This document shows positions 28,670 through 38,132 of a stretch of DNA of 64,000 nucleotides, in pieces (positions within the stretch are counted from its first letter, which is position 1; every line of letters starts with the position of its first letter). Origin of the DNA: Phenylobacterium haematophilum (GTDB lineage Bacteria; Pseudomonadota; Alphaproteobacteria; Caulobacterales; Caulobacteraceae). The position numbers were made by a program, and so were the translations under genes. The stretch lies in assembly GCF_014196295.1 (NCBI RefSeq), contig NZ_JACIDK010000003.1:186001-250000 (forward strand). The letters run 5' to 3'. Below the pieces are notes generated by a model. The model worked only from the letters and a program-made list of their open reading frames with translations. It was not told the DNA's origin and made no database searches.

Positions 28670-29607
28670 TGGCCGAAGTGTCGGTGATCACGCCGTTCCT
28701 CAACGCTGAGGCCTACATTGAACAGGCGATCGCCTCGGTGCAGGCCCAAACCTTCGGCGATTGGGAGCTGCTCTTGGTGGACGACGGTTCTAGCGACGCC
28801 AGCCCCCGGATGGCTGCGGCCGCGGCGGCGGCCGACGGGCGGATCCGGGTCATCGCGCCCGATCCGGCGCGGCGCGGCGCGGCCGCCGCGCGCAACCGCG
28901 GCATGGATGCGGCGCGCGGGCGTTTCATCGCCTTTCTTGACGCGGACGACCTGTTCGAGCCGACCAAGCTCGCCTTCGAGCTGTCCATGCTGGAGCGGGC
29001 CCCTGAGGCGGCCTGGATGTACGGCCCGACGCTGTGGTGGTGGGAGGGCGAGACCCCTCGCACTTGGACCGAGACCATGCGTCGCTTCGCCGGGCGGGCG
29101 CATCCGGCGCCCGCGCTGTTCAACGCTGTGTTGCTAGGGCAGCAGGGTGACGTGCCGTGCACCTGCGCGGTGCTGATCCGCCGCTCGGCCATCGAGCAGG
29201 TCGGCGGCTTTGAGGAGCAGTTCGCGCTCTATGAGGACCAGAGCCTATGGGCCAAGCTGCTGCTGCGCTATCCAGTCTACGTCGCCGACCAGTTCCAGTC
29301 GCGTTACCGACAGCATCCTGATTCGACCTCGAACAAGGCTACGGAGGGCGGAGACTACGACCGCTACCGGCCGCACGCGGCGCGGATCGCGTTCCTGAAT
29401 TGGGCGGCCGAGCACGCGCGGCGCCACGGGCTGATGACGCCGCAGACCGAGCGAGCCTTCCGGCTAGCCTTCGCGCCCTATGATCTGCCGGAGTGGCCGC
29501 TCGGCCCCAGCGATCGAATCGCCCTGGCGACGCGGCGGGCGTCGGAGGCGGCCGTCCGCGCGCGTCGCGCGGTACGCCGCTCAGTACGCGGCATGGTCGG
29601 CCGCTAG
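28669..29607 (+). CDS. Family 2 glycosyltransferase
   Basis: 312 residues. GT-A fold: VSVITPFLNAEAYIEQAIASV, LLLVDDGSSDAS, AAARNRGMDAARG and FLDADDLFEPTKLA, then LYEDQSLWAKLLLRYPVYVAD. It resembles the preceding gene throughout. A TTG one codon earlier is an alternative start. It is the last plus-strand gene of the operon; its TAG lies in CTAG shared with the convergent GT2 gene. Confidence 0.87.
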   Translation: MAEVSVITPFLNAEAYIEQAIASVQAQTFGDWELLLVDDGSSDASPRMAAAAAAADGRIRVIAPDPARRGAAAARNRGMDAARGRFIAFLDADDLFEPTKLAFELSMLERAPEAAWMYGPTLWWWEGETPRTWTETMRRFAGRAHPAPALFNAVLLGQQGDVPCTCAVLIRRSAIEQVGGFEEQFALYEDQSLWAKLLLRYPVYVADQFQSRYRQHPDSTSNKATEGGDYDRYRPHAARIAFLNWAAEHARRHGLMTPQTERAFRLAFAPYDLPEWPLGPSDRIALATRRASEAAVRARRAVRRSVRGMVGR

Positions 29608-30722
29608 GCGCGACGCGAGCCGGTCAGGTAGAAGGCAAGTCCCGAGAGATAGCCGCGGAACTCGAGGCCGAGGAAACGGTCGCGGGGCTGCGAGCGCCGC
29701 AGCGCCCGGCGTGCGTAACGCGCCGGGAGGCTGACAAAAGCGCGCCGCAGGTCGCCGAGTCGGCGGTTGCGCTCGAACTGCACCAGCAGGGCTGCGGAGT
29801 GTCCGCGCATGTAGCTGAATAGCTGGCGCGCCAGACCGTCTTCCGACGCGCGATGATAGTGGAATGCGACCGATGACGGTTCGTAGCGGCAGACATATCC
29901 ATGGGCGAGCAGCCGGTGCCAAAACTCGGAGTCGCCCGAGCAGCCGGCCCGGCCGACGTCTAGCCGCTCGTCGAACAGGCCAGCCTTGGCGAACACCTCG
30001 CGGCGGAAGGCCATGCTGGCGCCGGCTCCGATCTCCCACGCGGGAAAGGCCCGCCGCTCGGCCTCGAACGCCTGGGGCGTATAGTCCTTCGGCGCGTAGC
30101 CGCGCGCAAAGCTCCAATAGGTCTCGAAGTGAAGCTGGGCGGGCGTCGCGAGCTCGGCCGGGAGCACCAGGCCGGTGACGGCGCCGATCGCTGGCGTTTC
30201 GAAGCCCGCGACCAGGTTCTGCAGCCAGTTCGGGTGCAGCAACACGTCGTCGTCGGTGTAGGCGACGATCTCGCCGTGGGCGGTCGCTGCGCCGGTGTTG
30301 CGGGCGTAGTCGAGGCCCGGCCGATCTTCGCGGACATAGACAACGTTGGCGTCCTGCGCGACCGCGCGAGTGGCGCCGCCGGCCGAAGCGTTGTCGACGA
30401 CGATTACCTCCAGCGGCCGCAGGGTTTGAGAAGGCAAGGAAGCAAGGCAACGCCTGAGCTCATCCGGGCGATCGCGCGTGCAGATGACCACGCTGACCGA
30501 CGGTGGCCGGGGCGACATACTGGGCCGCTCGCCCCGCGTCGCGGGCTGGGAGCGGCGGGTGACGCCGTCAATGCCGGTCAGGGCCTGGGCCACGGGCAGG
30601 CCCTGGTCCCAGAAGACGGTCATCGCCGTGGTGGGGTCGGGCTCGGCGGACGCCGGGCGATGGCTGACGCCCGGCGTGGCGACGCCGGGGCCAATCAGGT
30701 CGCTGGAAAGCGGGCTGTTCAC
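29604..30722 (-). CDS. Family 2 glycosyltransferase with N-terminal extension
   Basis: 372 residues from a GTG. About 72 residues precede the GT-A fold (VSVVICTRDRPDELRRCLASL, VIVVDNAS, YARNTGAATAHGEIVAYTDDDVLLHPNWLQ). The extension is polar, without a membrane segment, and its role is unknown; a later start is possible. The TDDD motif and GAGASMAFRREVF place it with the rhamnosyl-/galactofuranosyl-type GT2 group only loosely. It follows the ABC ATPase gene by 18 bases and is likely in the same operon. Confidence 0.85.
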   Translation of the reverse strand: MNSPLSSDLIGPGVATPGVSHRPASAEPDPTTAMTVFWDQGLPVAQALTGIDGVTRRSQPATRGERPSMSPRPPSVSVVICTRDRPDELRRCLASLPSQTLRPLEVIVVDNASAGGATRAVAQDANVVYVREDRPGLDYARNTGAATAHGEIVAYTDDDVLLHPNWLQNLVAGFETPAIGAVTGLVLPAELATPAQLHFETYWSFARGYAPKDYTPQAFEAERRAFPAWEIGAGASMAFRREVFAKAGLFDERLDVGRAGCSGDSEFWHRLLAHGYVCRYEPSSVAFHYHRASEDGLARQLFSYMRGHSAALLVQFERNRRLGDLRRAFVSLPARYARRALRRSQPRDRFLGLEFRGYLSGLAFYLTGSRRA

Positions 30723-30740
30723 CGTTGCCGGTCCGACGGA

Positions 30741-32006
30741 TCAGGCGACGACGGCCGGAAGAGGCTCAGCGCTCCACTCGAAGCGCGGACGCAACACCCC
30801 TTCCCATTCGCCGTACCAGCCGTGGCGATCACGGTCGCTGTCCAGCAGTTCGAAGAGCATCACGTCCGGCAGATCGAGCACCTCTTCGTCGCCTTGGCGC
30901 AGGATCAGATGCAGGCGGTACTCATCGGCGTTCAGCAGATCGCCGGGAATCTGGCAGCTGATGCGATGGCGTCCGGGGGTCTGAGCCCAGGTCGATGGCG
31001 GGCTCGATACATCGAAGACCACCACTCCGCTTTGATTGAGCAATCGAAGATCAAAGCGCAAGGGTTGCGAGCCGCCGAGCCATTCATAGTCCAATGCGAT
31101 CTGAAACGGCGTGTGCACGTCGATGAGTTTCGGCTGGTTTTCGTCGAGCGACAAAGCCTGGATCGCATGCAGCTTTGCAGAGCCGCCCGTGGGCGCGGTT
31201 TCCTGCGACCACATGCGGAACCCGGATGGCCCTTCGGCGCCGGCGCGCAGATAGGCCGAGAGGACCTCATGCGTGCGGCCGTCGGCCGCCACCTTGCCAC
31301 CCTGCAGCAGGATTGCGCGCGGGCAGAGCGATTGGATGGCTGTGATGTTGTGGCTGACGAAAAGCACGGTGCGGCCGTCGTGCGCCATCTCGCCCATTCG
31401 CGCCAAGCACTTCTGCTGGAAGCCGATGTCGCCGACGGCGAGGACTTCGTCGATTAGCAGAATGTCCGTCTCAAGGTGCGCGGCCACCGCGAAGGCGAGG
31501 CGCGTATACATGCCGCTCGAGTAGCGCTTGACAGGCGTGTCGATGAAGTCTGCGACCTCAGCGAAGGCGACGATCTCGTCGAACCTGCGGGCGATCTGCT
31601 GGCGCGACATGCCCAGGATGGCGCCGTTGAGGAAGACGTTGTCGCGGCCCGATAGCTCGGGATGGAAGCCGGTTCCAACCTCAAGCAGCGAGCCGACGTG
31701 GCCGCGAAAGCGCACCTCGCCGGAGGTCGGTTCGGTAATCTGCGAGAGGATTTTCAGCAGCGTGCTCTTGCCCGCCCCGTTCTTGCCGACGACTCCCACG
31801 ATTTCGCCGCGCTTGATGTCGAAAGAGACGCCCTTGAGCGCCCAGAAGTCCTCCGGCCGCGGGCGCTGTTCGCCGCGCAGCAGTTCCGGCAGGCGTTTGA
31901 CGCCCATGGAAATTGTCTGGCGCAGATTTGTGGAGCCGGCCCCGCCCAAGCGATAGCGCTTGGTGAGGTCGTCGACCTTAATAGCCCATGGCCGCTCGTT
32001 CTTCAT
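30741..32006 (-). CDS. wzt: Polysaccharide ABC exporter ATPase with Wzt-like C-terminal domain
   Basis: 421 residues. ABC domain (1-245): Walker A VGKNGAGKST, signature RYSSGM, Walker B ILLIDEVLAVGD, H-loop FVSHN. The extra C-terminal 165 residues look like the beta-sandwich glycan-binding domain of Wzt exporters, which recognise the finished end of an O-polysaccharide. It energises export of a lipid-linked glycan across the inner membrane. The start overlaps the permease stop (ATGA). Confidence 0.9.
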   Translation of the reverse strand: MKNERPWAIKVDDLTKRYRLGGAGSTNLRQTISMGVKRLPELLRGEQRPRPEDFWALKGVSFDIKRGEIVGVVGKNGAGKSTLLKILSQITEPTSGEVRFRGHVGSLLEVGTGFHPELSGRDNVFLNGAILGMSRQQIARRFDEIVAFAEVADFIDTPVKRYSSGMYTRLAFAVAAHLETDILLIDEVLAVGDIGFQQKCLARMGEMAHDGRTVLFVSHNITAIQSLCPRAILLQGGKVAADGRTHEVLSAYLRAGAEGPSGFRMWSQETAPTGGSAKLHAIQALSLDENQPKLIDVHTPFQIALDYEWLGGSQPLRFDLRLLNQSGVVVFDVSSPPSTWAQTPGRHRISCQIPGDLLNADEYRLHLILRQGDEEVLDLPDVMLFELLDSDRDRHGWYGEWEGVLRPRFEWSAEPLPAVVA

Positions 32007-32869
32007 ATGATGTCCGCGAAGCTGCTCTCGATCCGTCGGAAGACGAAGAGACCCATGATCAGCATGACCAGCGCGCTGGCGGTGGACAGGGCGACCAGAT
32101 CAAGTGGGAAGGGGCCGGTGTTCAGCATGGCCCAGCGATAACCCTCGACGACGCCGGTCATCGGGTTAAGGCCGAGCAGCACGCGCCACTTCTCAGGGGC
32201 CATGCTCGCCGGATAGGCGACCGGCGTTGCGAACATCCAGAGCTGGACGAGCAGCGGCATCATCTGGCGCACGTCGCGGAACCGGACGTTGATCGCCGCC
32301 AGACCCGCGCCGACGCCGACGGTGGCCACGATGGCCAACAGGGTGAAGGGAATGACGAAGACGACCTTCCAGGTCGGCCAGACGCCGTAGAAGGCTAGCA
32401 TCGCGATCAGGAAAGCGAAGGAGATCGCCAGGTCGGCCAGGCCGCGGACCACCGCGGCGATCGGCAGGATCAGGCGTGGGAAGTACACCTTTTCGATCAG
32501 CTGGGTGTTGCCGATCAGGCTGTTCACGGCGCCGTTCACCGCCTGGCTGAAATAGGTCCAGATGACCAGGGCTGTGAAGCTGAACAGCGGATAGGGCACG
32601 CCGTCGGACGGCAGCTTGGCCAGCTTACCAAACACGACCGTGAACACGACCATGGTCGCCAAGGGCTGGATGATCGCCCACGCGCTGCCGAGGATGGTCT
32701 GCTGATAGCGGACCTTGAGGTCGCGCCAGACGAGAAACATCAGCAGGTCTCGATAGAGGAACAGTTCGCCAAGATTTAGCGAGCGCCAGCCGCTGGTCGG
32801 GCGCACGACCGTTTCCCGCAGCAGGTGCGGCGGCGCCTCATGGTTCGGGACTACGGCGCTGTCAGCCAT
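32003..32869 (-). CDS. wzm: Polysaccharide ABC exporter permease (Wzm-like)
   Basis: 288 residues. About six membrane helices between residues 60 and 285 and the ABC-2 transporter pattern (RDLKVRYQQTILGSAWAIIQPL; NPMTGVVEGYRWAML). It forms the channel for the Wzt ATPase. The start at 32869 is preferred because AAAGGAG lies about 10 bases upstream; an ATG at 32902 would add 11 residues. The presence of an ABC exporter means the cluster's glycan is probably completed in the cytoplasm and not by a Wzy polymerase; none is seen here. Confidence 0.92.
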   Translation of the reverse strand: MADSAVVPNHEAPPHLLRETVVRPTSGWRSLNLGELFLYRDLLMFLVWRDLKVRYQQTILGSAWAIIQPLATMVVFTVVFGKLAKLPSDGVPYPLFSFTALVIWTYFSQAVNGAVNSLIGNTQLIEKVYFPRLILPIAAVVRGLADLAISFAFLIAMLAFYGVWPTWKVVFVIPFTLLAIVATVGVGAGLAAINVRFRDVRQMMPLLVQLWMFATPVAYPASMAPEKWRVLLGLNPMTGVVEGYRWAMLNTGPFPLDLVALSTASALVMLIMGLFVFRRIESSFADII

Positions 32870-33045
32870 GTCGTTACGAACTCCTTTGTGGTTCCCGAGC
32901 ATTGGCCGGACGGGGTGTCCACATCAAGACTCCAGTTGCGAAGGCATTGACCATGACCGATGCTTAGGGAGTGTTAATATTGAAGGGCGATAGTCAATTG
33001 CTGCTTCGCTATTGAGAATTTTCCCCGCCGCTTTTGAGGAATGCT

Positions 33046-33750
33046 GTGTTGACCGACGGCCGCCGGCGCCATGCCTTGATGTCGAAAATCGACCGCCGTG
33101 TCGGCGCGGGCCTGTTCTTGAGGTTCCTTAGCACTGAGCCGGTGAGCCGGCGGTTCGGCTACGATCGCGGCACTCCGATCGACCGATACTATATCGAGAA
33201 CTTCCTGGCGCGGCAGTCCGCCGAAATCCGCGGGAGGGCGTTGGAGATCGGCGACGCCGCCTACTGCCGACGGTTCGGAGGCGCGCGGGTAACCCGTCAA
33301 GAAGTGCTGCACGTCAAGGCCGGCAATCCGGAGGCCACGATCGTCGGCGACCTGTCCGAGCCGGGCGTGTTACCTGAGGGCGGACTCGACTGCATCGTGC
33401 TTACCCAGACCCTGCACCTGATCTACGATATGAAGGCCGCCGTTGAGGGCATGCACCGTGGACTACGGTCCGGCGGTGTTGCGCTGGTGACGGTGCCGGG
33501 CATCAGCCCGGTCGCTGAAGACCAGTGGGGCACGACCTGGTACTGGTCACTGACTGCGCTGTCGGCCAAGCGACTGTTCGGCGAGGTCTTCGGACCCGAG
33601 AACGTCGAGGTGGAGACGTATGGCAACGCCTTTTCCGCGACCGCCTTTCTTCAGGGATTGGCTCACGAGGAGGTCAGCAAACGCAAGCTCGATCTCGTCG
33701 ATGATGGCTATCCGGTCACTATCACGATCAAAGCGCGCCGCGGCGCCTAG
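33046..33750 (+). CDS. SAM-dependent methyltransferase-like protein
   Basis: About 234 residues from a GTG placed five bases after TGAGGA; a TTG at 33034 and an ATG at 33079 are alternatives. A type-11 methyltransferase fold is suggested by GRALEIGDAAYCRRF, DLSEPGVLPEGGLDCIVLTQTLHLIYDM and GGVALVTVPGISPV. The SAM-loop glycines are partly replaced (EIGDAAY), so activity is not certain. It sits between the ABC exporter and the polysaccharide deacetylase, and its stop shares a CTAG with the latter. Confidence 0.78.
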   Translation: MLTDGRRRHALMSKIDRRVGAGLFLRFLSTEPVSRRFGYDRGTPIDRYYIENFLARQSAEIRGRALEIGDAAYCRRFGGARVTRQEVLHVKAGNPEATIVGDLSEPGVLPEGGLDCIVLTQTLHLIYDMKAAVEGMHRGLRSGGVALVTVPGISPVAEDQWGTTWYWSLTALSAKRLFGEVFGPENVEVETYGNAFSATAFLQGLAHEEVSKRKLDLVDDGYPVTITIKARRGA

Positions 33751-34736
33751 GCGCTGAGGACGGCGCTCAAGCGCCGCGCAGGCCAGTCGCCGACCTGCAG
33801 CCGTGGCAGGCGCAGGCGGTCGGCGCCCTTGCGCACGACGTCGGCGTCGGTGGTGACCGCGACAGCGAAGCCGGCATCGCGCACCACGTCCACAGTCACG
33901 TCGCTGTAGTCGCCAAACGGATAGGCGAAGGTCGAGGGCGTCGAGCCCAGCAGTTCGGCGCAGACCTCGCGGCTAGTTTCGATCTCGATGCGCTGTTCCT
34001 CGCGGCTGAGCTCGCTGAGCGCCGGGTGGTTCACCGAGTGCGCCCCGAAGCTGATCACGCCCTCAGATGCCAGGGTCTGGATCTCCTCGCGGGTCATGCT
34101 GCGATGGCTGGATCTGCGAGCCGACGGCATGCCGTGACGCTGAGCCAGATCGGCCAACAGCGCCCGGCGTTCGACTGGGTCGAGCAGCCGCATCGCCTGC
34201 CAGAGCGCCTTGTAGGCGGCTTGGCGTTGCGGATTGGGGGCGTGAAGGTCGCCGACCGCGCCGAGGTCGAACGCATGGCGCTGGCCGTCAACCTCGACGT
34301 TCATCGACGTGACCGGCGCGCCGACCACGATGCGTTCCAGGTCGTCCCACCAATATTCATGTTCGGCGGAGATCGCGCTGGTGGCGAGGAAGACCGTCGC
34401 CGGCAGGCCGTGGGCGGCGAGGAGCGGCGCCGCATTGTGGCCGTTGCAGGCGTAGCCGTCGTCGAAGGTGATGGCGATGGCGTCACGGGGTAGGTCGCCC
34501 CGAGCGTGGCGTTCGGCGAACTCGACCAGCGGCAGCACCGTGCGGCGGCGCTTGAGCCAGGCGAGCTGCTCGTCGAAGCGGGCCGGCGTGACGGCCAGTT
34601 CCCAAGGGTCGTAACCGGGCTCGTTGACGCGGTGATACATGAGGATGGCCGGCCCGGCGGGCAGGCCGAAGGTGCGCCGGCCGGCCGTCGCCAGGCGGTT
34701 CCTTACCTTGCGCGCGATACGTCTGATCCTGGACAT
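33747..34736 (-). CDS. Polysaccharide deacetylase-family protein
   Basis: 329 residues. NodB-type fold: ILMYHRVNE early, the catalytic TFDDGY motif near residues 90-95, and later SFGAHSVNHPALSEL giving the H-x3-H metal ligands and TFAYPFGDYS. Such enzymes remove N-acetyl groups from polysaccharides or modify glycans. The basic N-terminus has no clear signal peptide, so it may act in the cytoplasm on the glycan made by this cluster. It is the last gene of the polysaccharide locus. Confidence 0.87.
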   Translation of the reverse strand: MSRIRRIARKVRNRLATAGRRTFGLPAGPAILMYHRVNEPGYDPWELAVTPARFDEQLAWLKRRRTVLPLVEFAERHARGDLPRDAIAITFDDGYACNGHNAAPLLAAHGLPATVFLATSAISAEHEYWWDDLERIVVGAPVTSMNVEVDGQRHAFDLGAVGDLHAPNPQRQAAYKALWQAMRLLDPVERRALLADLAQRHGMPSARRSSHRSMTREEIQTLASEGVISFGAHSVNHPALSELSREEQRIEIETSREVCAELLGSTPSTFAYPFGDYSDVTVDVVRDAGFAVAVTTDADVVRKGADRLRLPRLQVGDWPARRLSAVLSA

Positions 34737-34842
34737 CCGAGACCATTTCCCAGCACAGCGATGCCTGCGTACGAATTAAACGCCCAAAAGCCTTAGTCGA
34801 GAATGAAGTTCGCGCCGTCCTTGCGCGATGGCCCAAAGAAAG

Positions 34843-34868
34843 CGGCCCGGAGCGTGAGCTCCGGGCCG
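34843..34868 (-). terminator. Terminator of isocitrate lyase gene
   Basis: A perfect 11-base-pair stem (34843-34853 with 34858-34868) with a four-base loop lies 28 bases past the aceA stop. Read on the minus strand it is followed by CTTTCTTT, as in a rho-independent terminator. Confidence 0.85.
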
Positions 34869-34895
34869 TTCCCTTTAGTCGTCGATGCGGGACGC

Positions 34896-36488
34896 TTAGG
34901 CGAACTGGTTCATCGTGTTGTGGACGCCGCCGGCCTTCAGCGCGGCTTCGCCGGCGAAGTATTCCTTGTGATCGTCACCGATGTCCGAGCCGGACATGTT
35001 CTGGTGCTTCACGCAGGCGATGCCCTGGCGGATTTCCTGACGCTGGACGCCCTTCACGTAGCCCAGCATGCCTTGCGAACCGAAGTACTCTTTGGCCAGG
35101 TTGTCGGTCGACAGGGCCGCGGTGTGGTAGGTCGGCAGGGTGATCAGGTGGTGGAAGATGCCCGCGCGCTTGGCGCCGTCCGCCTGGAAGGTGCGGATGC
35201 GCTCGTCGGCTTCGGCCGCCAGTTCGGTGGCGTCGTAGTCCACGCTCATCAGGCCGTTGCGGTCGTAGGACGAGACGTCCTTACCGGCGGCCTTCCACGC
35301 GTCGTAGACTTGCTGACGGAAGTTCAGGGTCCAGTTGAACGACGGGCTGTTGTTGTAGACCAGCTTGGCGTTCGGGATGACTTCGCGGATGCGGTCCATC
35401 ATGCCGGCGATCTGCTCGACGTGCGGCTTTTCGGTTTCGATCCACAGCAGATCGGCGCCGTTCTGCAGCGAGGTGATCGAGTCCAGGACGCAGCGGTCTT
35501 CGCCGGTGCCTTCACGGAACTGGAACAGGTTGCTCGGCAGACGCTTCGGACGCAGCAGCTTGCCTTCGCGGTTGATGATCACGTCGCCGTTCTTGAGGTC
35601 GGCGGGGGCGATCTCTTCGCAGTCCAGGAAGCTGTTGTACTGGTCGCCCAGGTCGCCCGGGGTGTGGCTGACGGCGATCTGCTTGGTCAGGCCGGCGCCC
35701 AGCGAGTCGGTGCGGGTCACGATGACGCCGTCGTCGACGCCGAGTTCGAGGAAGGCGTAGCGGCAGGCGCGGACCTTGGCCAGGAAGTCTTCATGCGGGA
35801 CGGTGACCTTGCCGTCCTGGTGGCCGCACTGCTTTTCGTCCGAGACCTGGTTTTCGATCTGCAGGGCGCAGGCGCCCGCTTCGATCATCTTCTTGGCCAG
35901 GAGGTAGGTGGCTTCGGCGTTGCCGAAACCGGCGTCGATGTCGGCGATAACCGGAACGACGTGGGTCTGATAGTTGTCGACCGCGTCGATCAGTTCCTGC
36001 TCGCGCTTCTTGTCGCCGGCCGCGCGGGCGGCGTCGAGTTCGCGGAACATGCCGCCGAGCTCACGGGCGTCGGCTTGGCGCAGGAAGGTGTACAGCTCTT
36101 CGATCAGCGCCGGCACGGAGGTCTTCTCGTGCATCGACTGGTCCGGCAGCGGGCCGAATTCCGAGCGCAGGGCGGCGACCATCCAGCCCGACAGGTACAG
36201 GTAGCGGCGGTCGGTGTTGCCGAAGTGCTTCTTGATCGAGATCAGCTTCTGCTGGCCGATGAAGCCGTGCCAGCAGCCCAGCGACTGGGTGTACTTGCCG
36301 GCGTCCAGGTCATAGGCCGCCATGTCCTTGCGCATGATCGCGGCGTTGTACTTGGCGATCTCCAGGCCGGTCTTGAAGCGGTTCTGCAGACGCATGCGGG
36401 CCACGGATTCGGCGTTGATGCCGTCCCAGGTGCCGTTCTTGCTTTTGATGAGCTGGCTCATCTCGATGATGTGGTCTTGATAAGACAT
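34896..36488 (-). CDS. aceA: Isocitrate lyase
   Basis: 530 residues. It splits isocitrate into glyoxylate and succinate, the first step of the glyoxylate shunt. The catalytic cysteine is Cys221 in EKQCGHQDGK; the family's usual KKCGH is here KQCGH, as in the longer isocitrate lyase subgroup. The metal and substrate motifs VIADIDAGFGN and YNNSPSFNW are present. The gene is divergent from an ScfR/RamB-type regulator, followed by malate synthase, so the shunt is encoded together. The length exceeds the E. coli enzyme by about 95 residues. Confidence 0.96.
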   Translation of the reverse strand: MSYQDHIIEMSQLIKSKNGTWDGINAESVARMRLQNRFKTGLEIAKYNAAIMRKDMAAYDLDAGKYTQSLGCWHGFIGQQKLISIKKHFGNTDRRYLYLSGWMVAALRSEFGPLPDQSMHEKTSVPALIEELYTFLRQADARELGGMFRELDAARAAGDKKREQELIDAVDNYQTHVVPVIADIDAGFGNAEATYLLAKKMIEAGACALQIENQVSDEKQCGHQDGKVTVPHEDFLAKVRACRYAFLELGVDDGVIVTRTDSLGAGLTKQIAVSHTPGDLGDQYNSFLDCEEIAPADLKNGDVIINREGKLLRPKRLPSNLFQFREGTGEDRCVLDSITSLQNGADLLWIETEKPHVEQIAGMMDRIREVIPNAKLVYNNSPSFNWTLNFRQQVYDAWKAAGKDVSSYDRNGLMSVDYDATELAAEADERIRTFQADGAKRAGIFHHLITLPTYHTAALSTDNLAKEYFGSQGMLGYVKGVQRQEIRQGIACVKHQNMSGSDIGDDHKEYFAGEAALKAGGVHNTMNQFA

Positions 36489-36605
36489 GTGCCTCTTCCG
36501 CGATCAGCCGGGGGAACTCGGCCCGGTGCTGGCGGTCACCTAGGGCGGCGGCGCGCCGGTGTGGAGTCGCCGCGAGGTGCGGATGTAAGACTTTACGGAC
36601 GATCT

Positions 36606-36621
36606 CTGTAATGCTGTAATG
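36606..36621. repeat. Tandem octamer CTGTAATG x2 in the aceA-regulator gap
   Basis: Two exact copies of CTGTAATG follow each other in the 157-base gap between divergent aceA and the regulator gene. They lie 24 bases before the regulator start and could be an operator or overlap a promoter. Regulators of this family act on both their own gene and aceA. Confidence 0.5.
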
Positions 36622-36645
36622 TTTCGACAATAGCAGGAGTAAGAA

Positions 36646-38061
36646 ATGGTCGCCGAACGCCGCCTCTATGTCGGGCCGAGCCTGCGCCGACTGCGCCGGG
36701 ATCACGGCCTGACGCAGGCGGACATGGCCGCGGACCTGGAAGTCTCGCCCTCTTACATCGCGCTGCTGGAGCGCAATCATCGGCCGCTGAGCGCCGAGAT
36801 GCTGCTGCGGCTGTCACAGACCTACAAGATGGACATGGCGACCCTGGCCGGCGACGGTGGGTCGGACGACGCAGCGCGGCTGCAGGCGGTGCTGAAGGAC
36901 CCGATGTTCGGCGACATCGATCTGCCTACCCTGGAGAGCACCGACGTCACCACCAACTTCCCGGGCATCACCGAAGCGCTGCTGCGGCTCTACACCGCCT
37001 ACAAGGAAGAGCAGCTGGCGCTGGCCGACCGCGGCGCTGAAGGCCCGGCCGGCGACGCCGCCCAGGGGCCGGACGCAGCCGATCCGGTGGCGGAGTCGCG
37101 ACGATTCCTGGCTGCGAGGCGCAACTCGTTCCCGGTGCTGGACGACGCGGCCGAGCGGCTGGCCCAGCAGGTCGCCGCCCACGAAAGCATCGCGGCCTAT
37201 CTGAAGGCGCGGCACAATCTGCGGGTCCGGCGCATCCCGTCGAGTTTCATGGTCGGCTCGATCCGGCGGCTCGACTGGCACCGCAAGGAGCTGCTGCTCG
37301 ACGACTCGCTCGACACCGCCAGCCAAGTGTTCCAGCTGGCCCTGCAGCTGGCCTATCTGGAGATGCGCGAGGATGTCGATGCGGTCGCCGCCGAAGGGAC
37401 CTTCGCCAGCGAGAGCGGCGAGCGGCTGACCCGCCGGGCGCTCGCGAGTTATGCGGCAGCCGCGATCCTGATGCCCTACACGGCCTTCGCCAAGGCCGTG
37501 GAGGCGCGCCGCTACGACGTCGAAGCCCTGGCCCGCCAGTTCGGGGCCAGCTTCGAGCAGACCGCGCACCGGCTGACCACCCTGCAGAAGCCCGGCCACG
37601 AGCGGGTGCCTTTCTTCTTCATCCGCGTCGACCCGGCCGGCAACGTCTCCAAGCGCCTGGACGGCGCCGGCTTTCCGTTCGCGCGCCACGGGGGCGGCTG
37701 TCCGCTGTGGTCGGTGCACCAGGCGTTCAAGACCCCGCGCGAGATCGTCACCCAATGGCTGGAGCTGCCGGACGGCGAGCGGTTCTTTTCGATCGCCCGC
37801 ACGGTCACCGCCGGCGGCGGGGCGTTCGGCACGCCGCGGGTCGAGCGGGCGATCGCGCTCGGCTGCTCGGCCGAGCACGCGCACCGGCTGATCTACACCC
37901 AGGATCGCCCGGGACCGGAGAGCGCCACGCCGATCGGCGTCACCTGCCGGCTCTGCCATCGTACGGAATGCACAGCACGCTCGGCCCCTCCTATCGGCCG
38001 CCAGATCCTGGCCGACGACATCCGGCGCACGAGCGCGCCGTTCGGCTTTTCCGACGCCTGA
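36646..38061 (+). CDS. ScfR/RamB-type XRE regulator of acetate/short-chain acyl metabolism
   Basis: 471 residues. N-terminal HTH (10-65: [30 protein letters not shown]), a central IrrE/ImmA-like segment (about 185-260, without a clear HExxH), and a C-terminal DUF2083-type domain with cysteines in [19 protein letters not shown]. RamB/ScfR proteins control glyoxylate shunt genes in response to acyl-CoA state. The start follows AGGAG at 36634-36638. Its position between aceA and glcB supports this role. Confidence 0.9.
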   Translation: MVAERRLYVGPSLRRLRRDHGLTQADMAADLEVSPSYIALLERNHRPLSAEMLLRLSQTYKMDMATLAGDGGSDDAARLQAVLKDPMFGDIDLPTLESTDVTTNFPGITEALLRLYTAYKEEQLALADRGAEGPAGDAAQGPDAADPVAESRRFLAARRNSFPVLDDAAERLAQQVAAHESIAAYLKARHNLRVRRIPSSFMVGSIRRLDWHRKELLLDDSLDTASQVFQLALQLAYLEMREDVDAVAAEGTFASESGERLTRRALASYAAAAILMPYTAFAKAVEARRYDVEALARQFGASFEQTAHRLTTLQKPGHERVPFFFIRVDPAGNVSKRLDGAGFPFARHGGGCPLWSVHQAFKTPREIVTQWLELPDGERFFSIARTVTAGGGAFGTPRVERAIALGCSAEHAHRLIYTQDRPGPESATPIGVTCRLCHRTECTARSAPPIGRQILADDIRRTSAPFGFSDA

Positions 38062-38132
38062 GGCAAATTCTGCCCGTGGCGCGCCAAAGCGTCGCCCCGC
38101 ACGAACAAAACGCTTCAAACCGGCGCGCTTCC

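Noticed and set aside
34803..36611. Open frame of about 600 codons on the plus strand opposite aceA
   Set aside because: It is an exact antisense shadow of isocitrate lyase; the translation is Val/Gly/Arg/Gln-rich with no domain. High-GC genes open such frames on the opposite strand.
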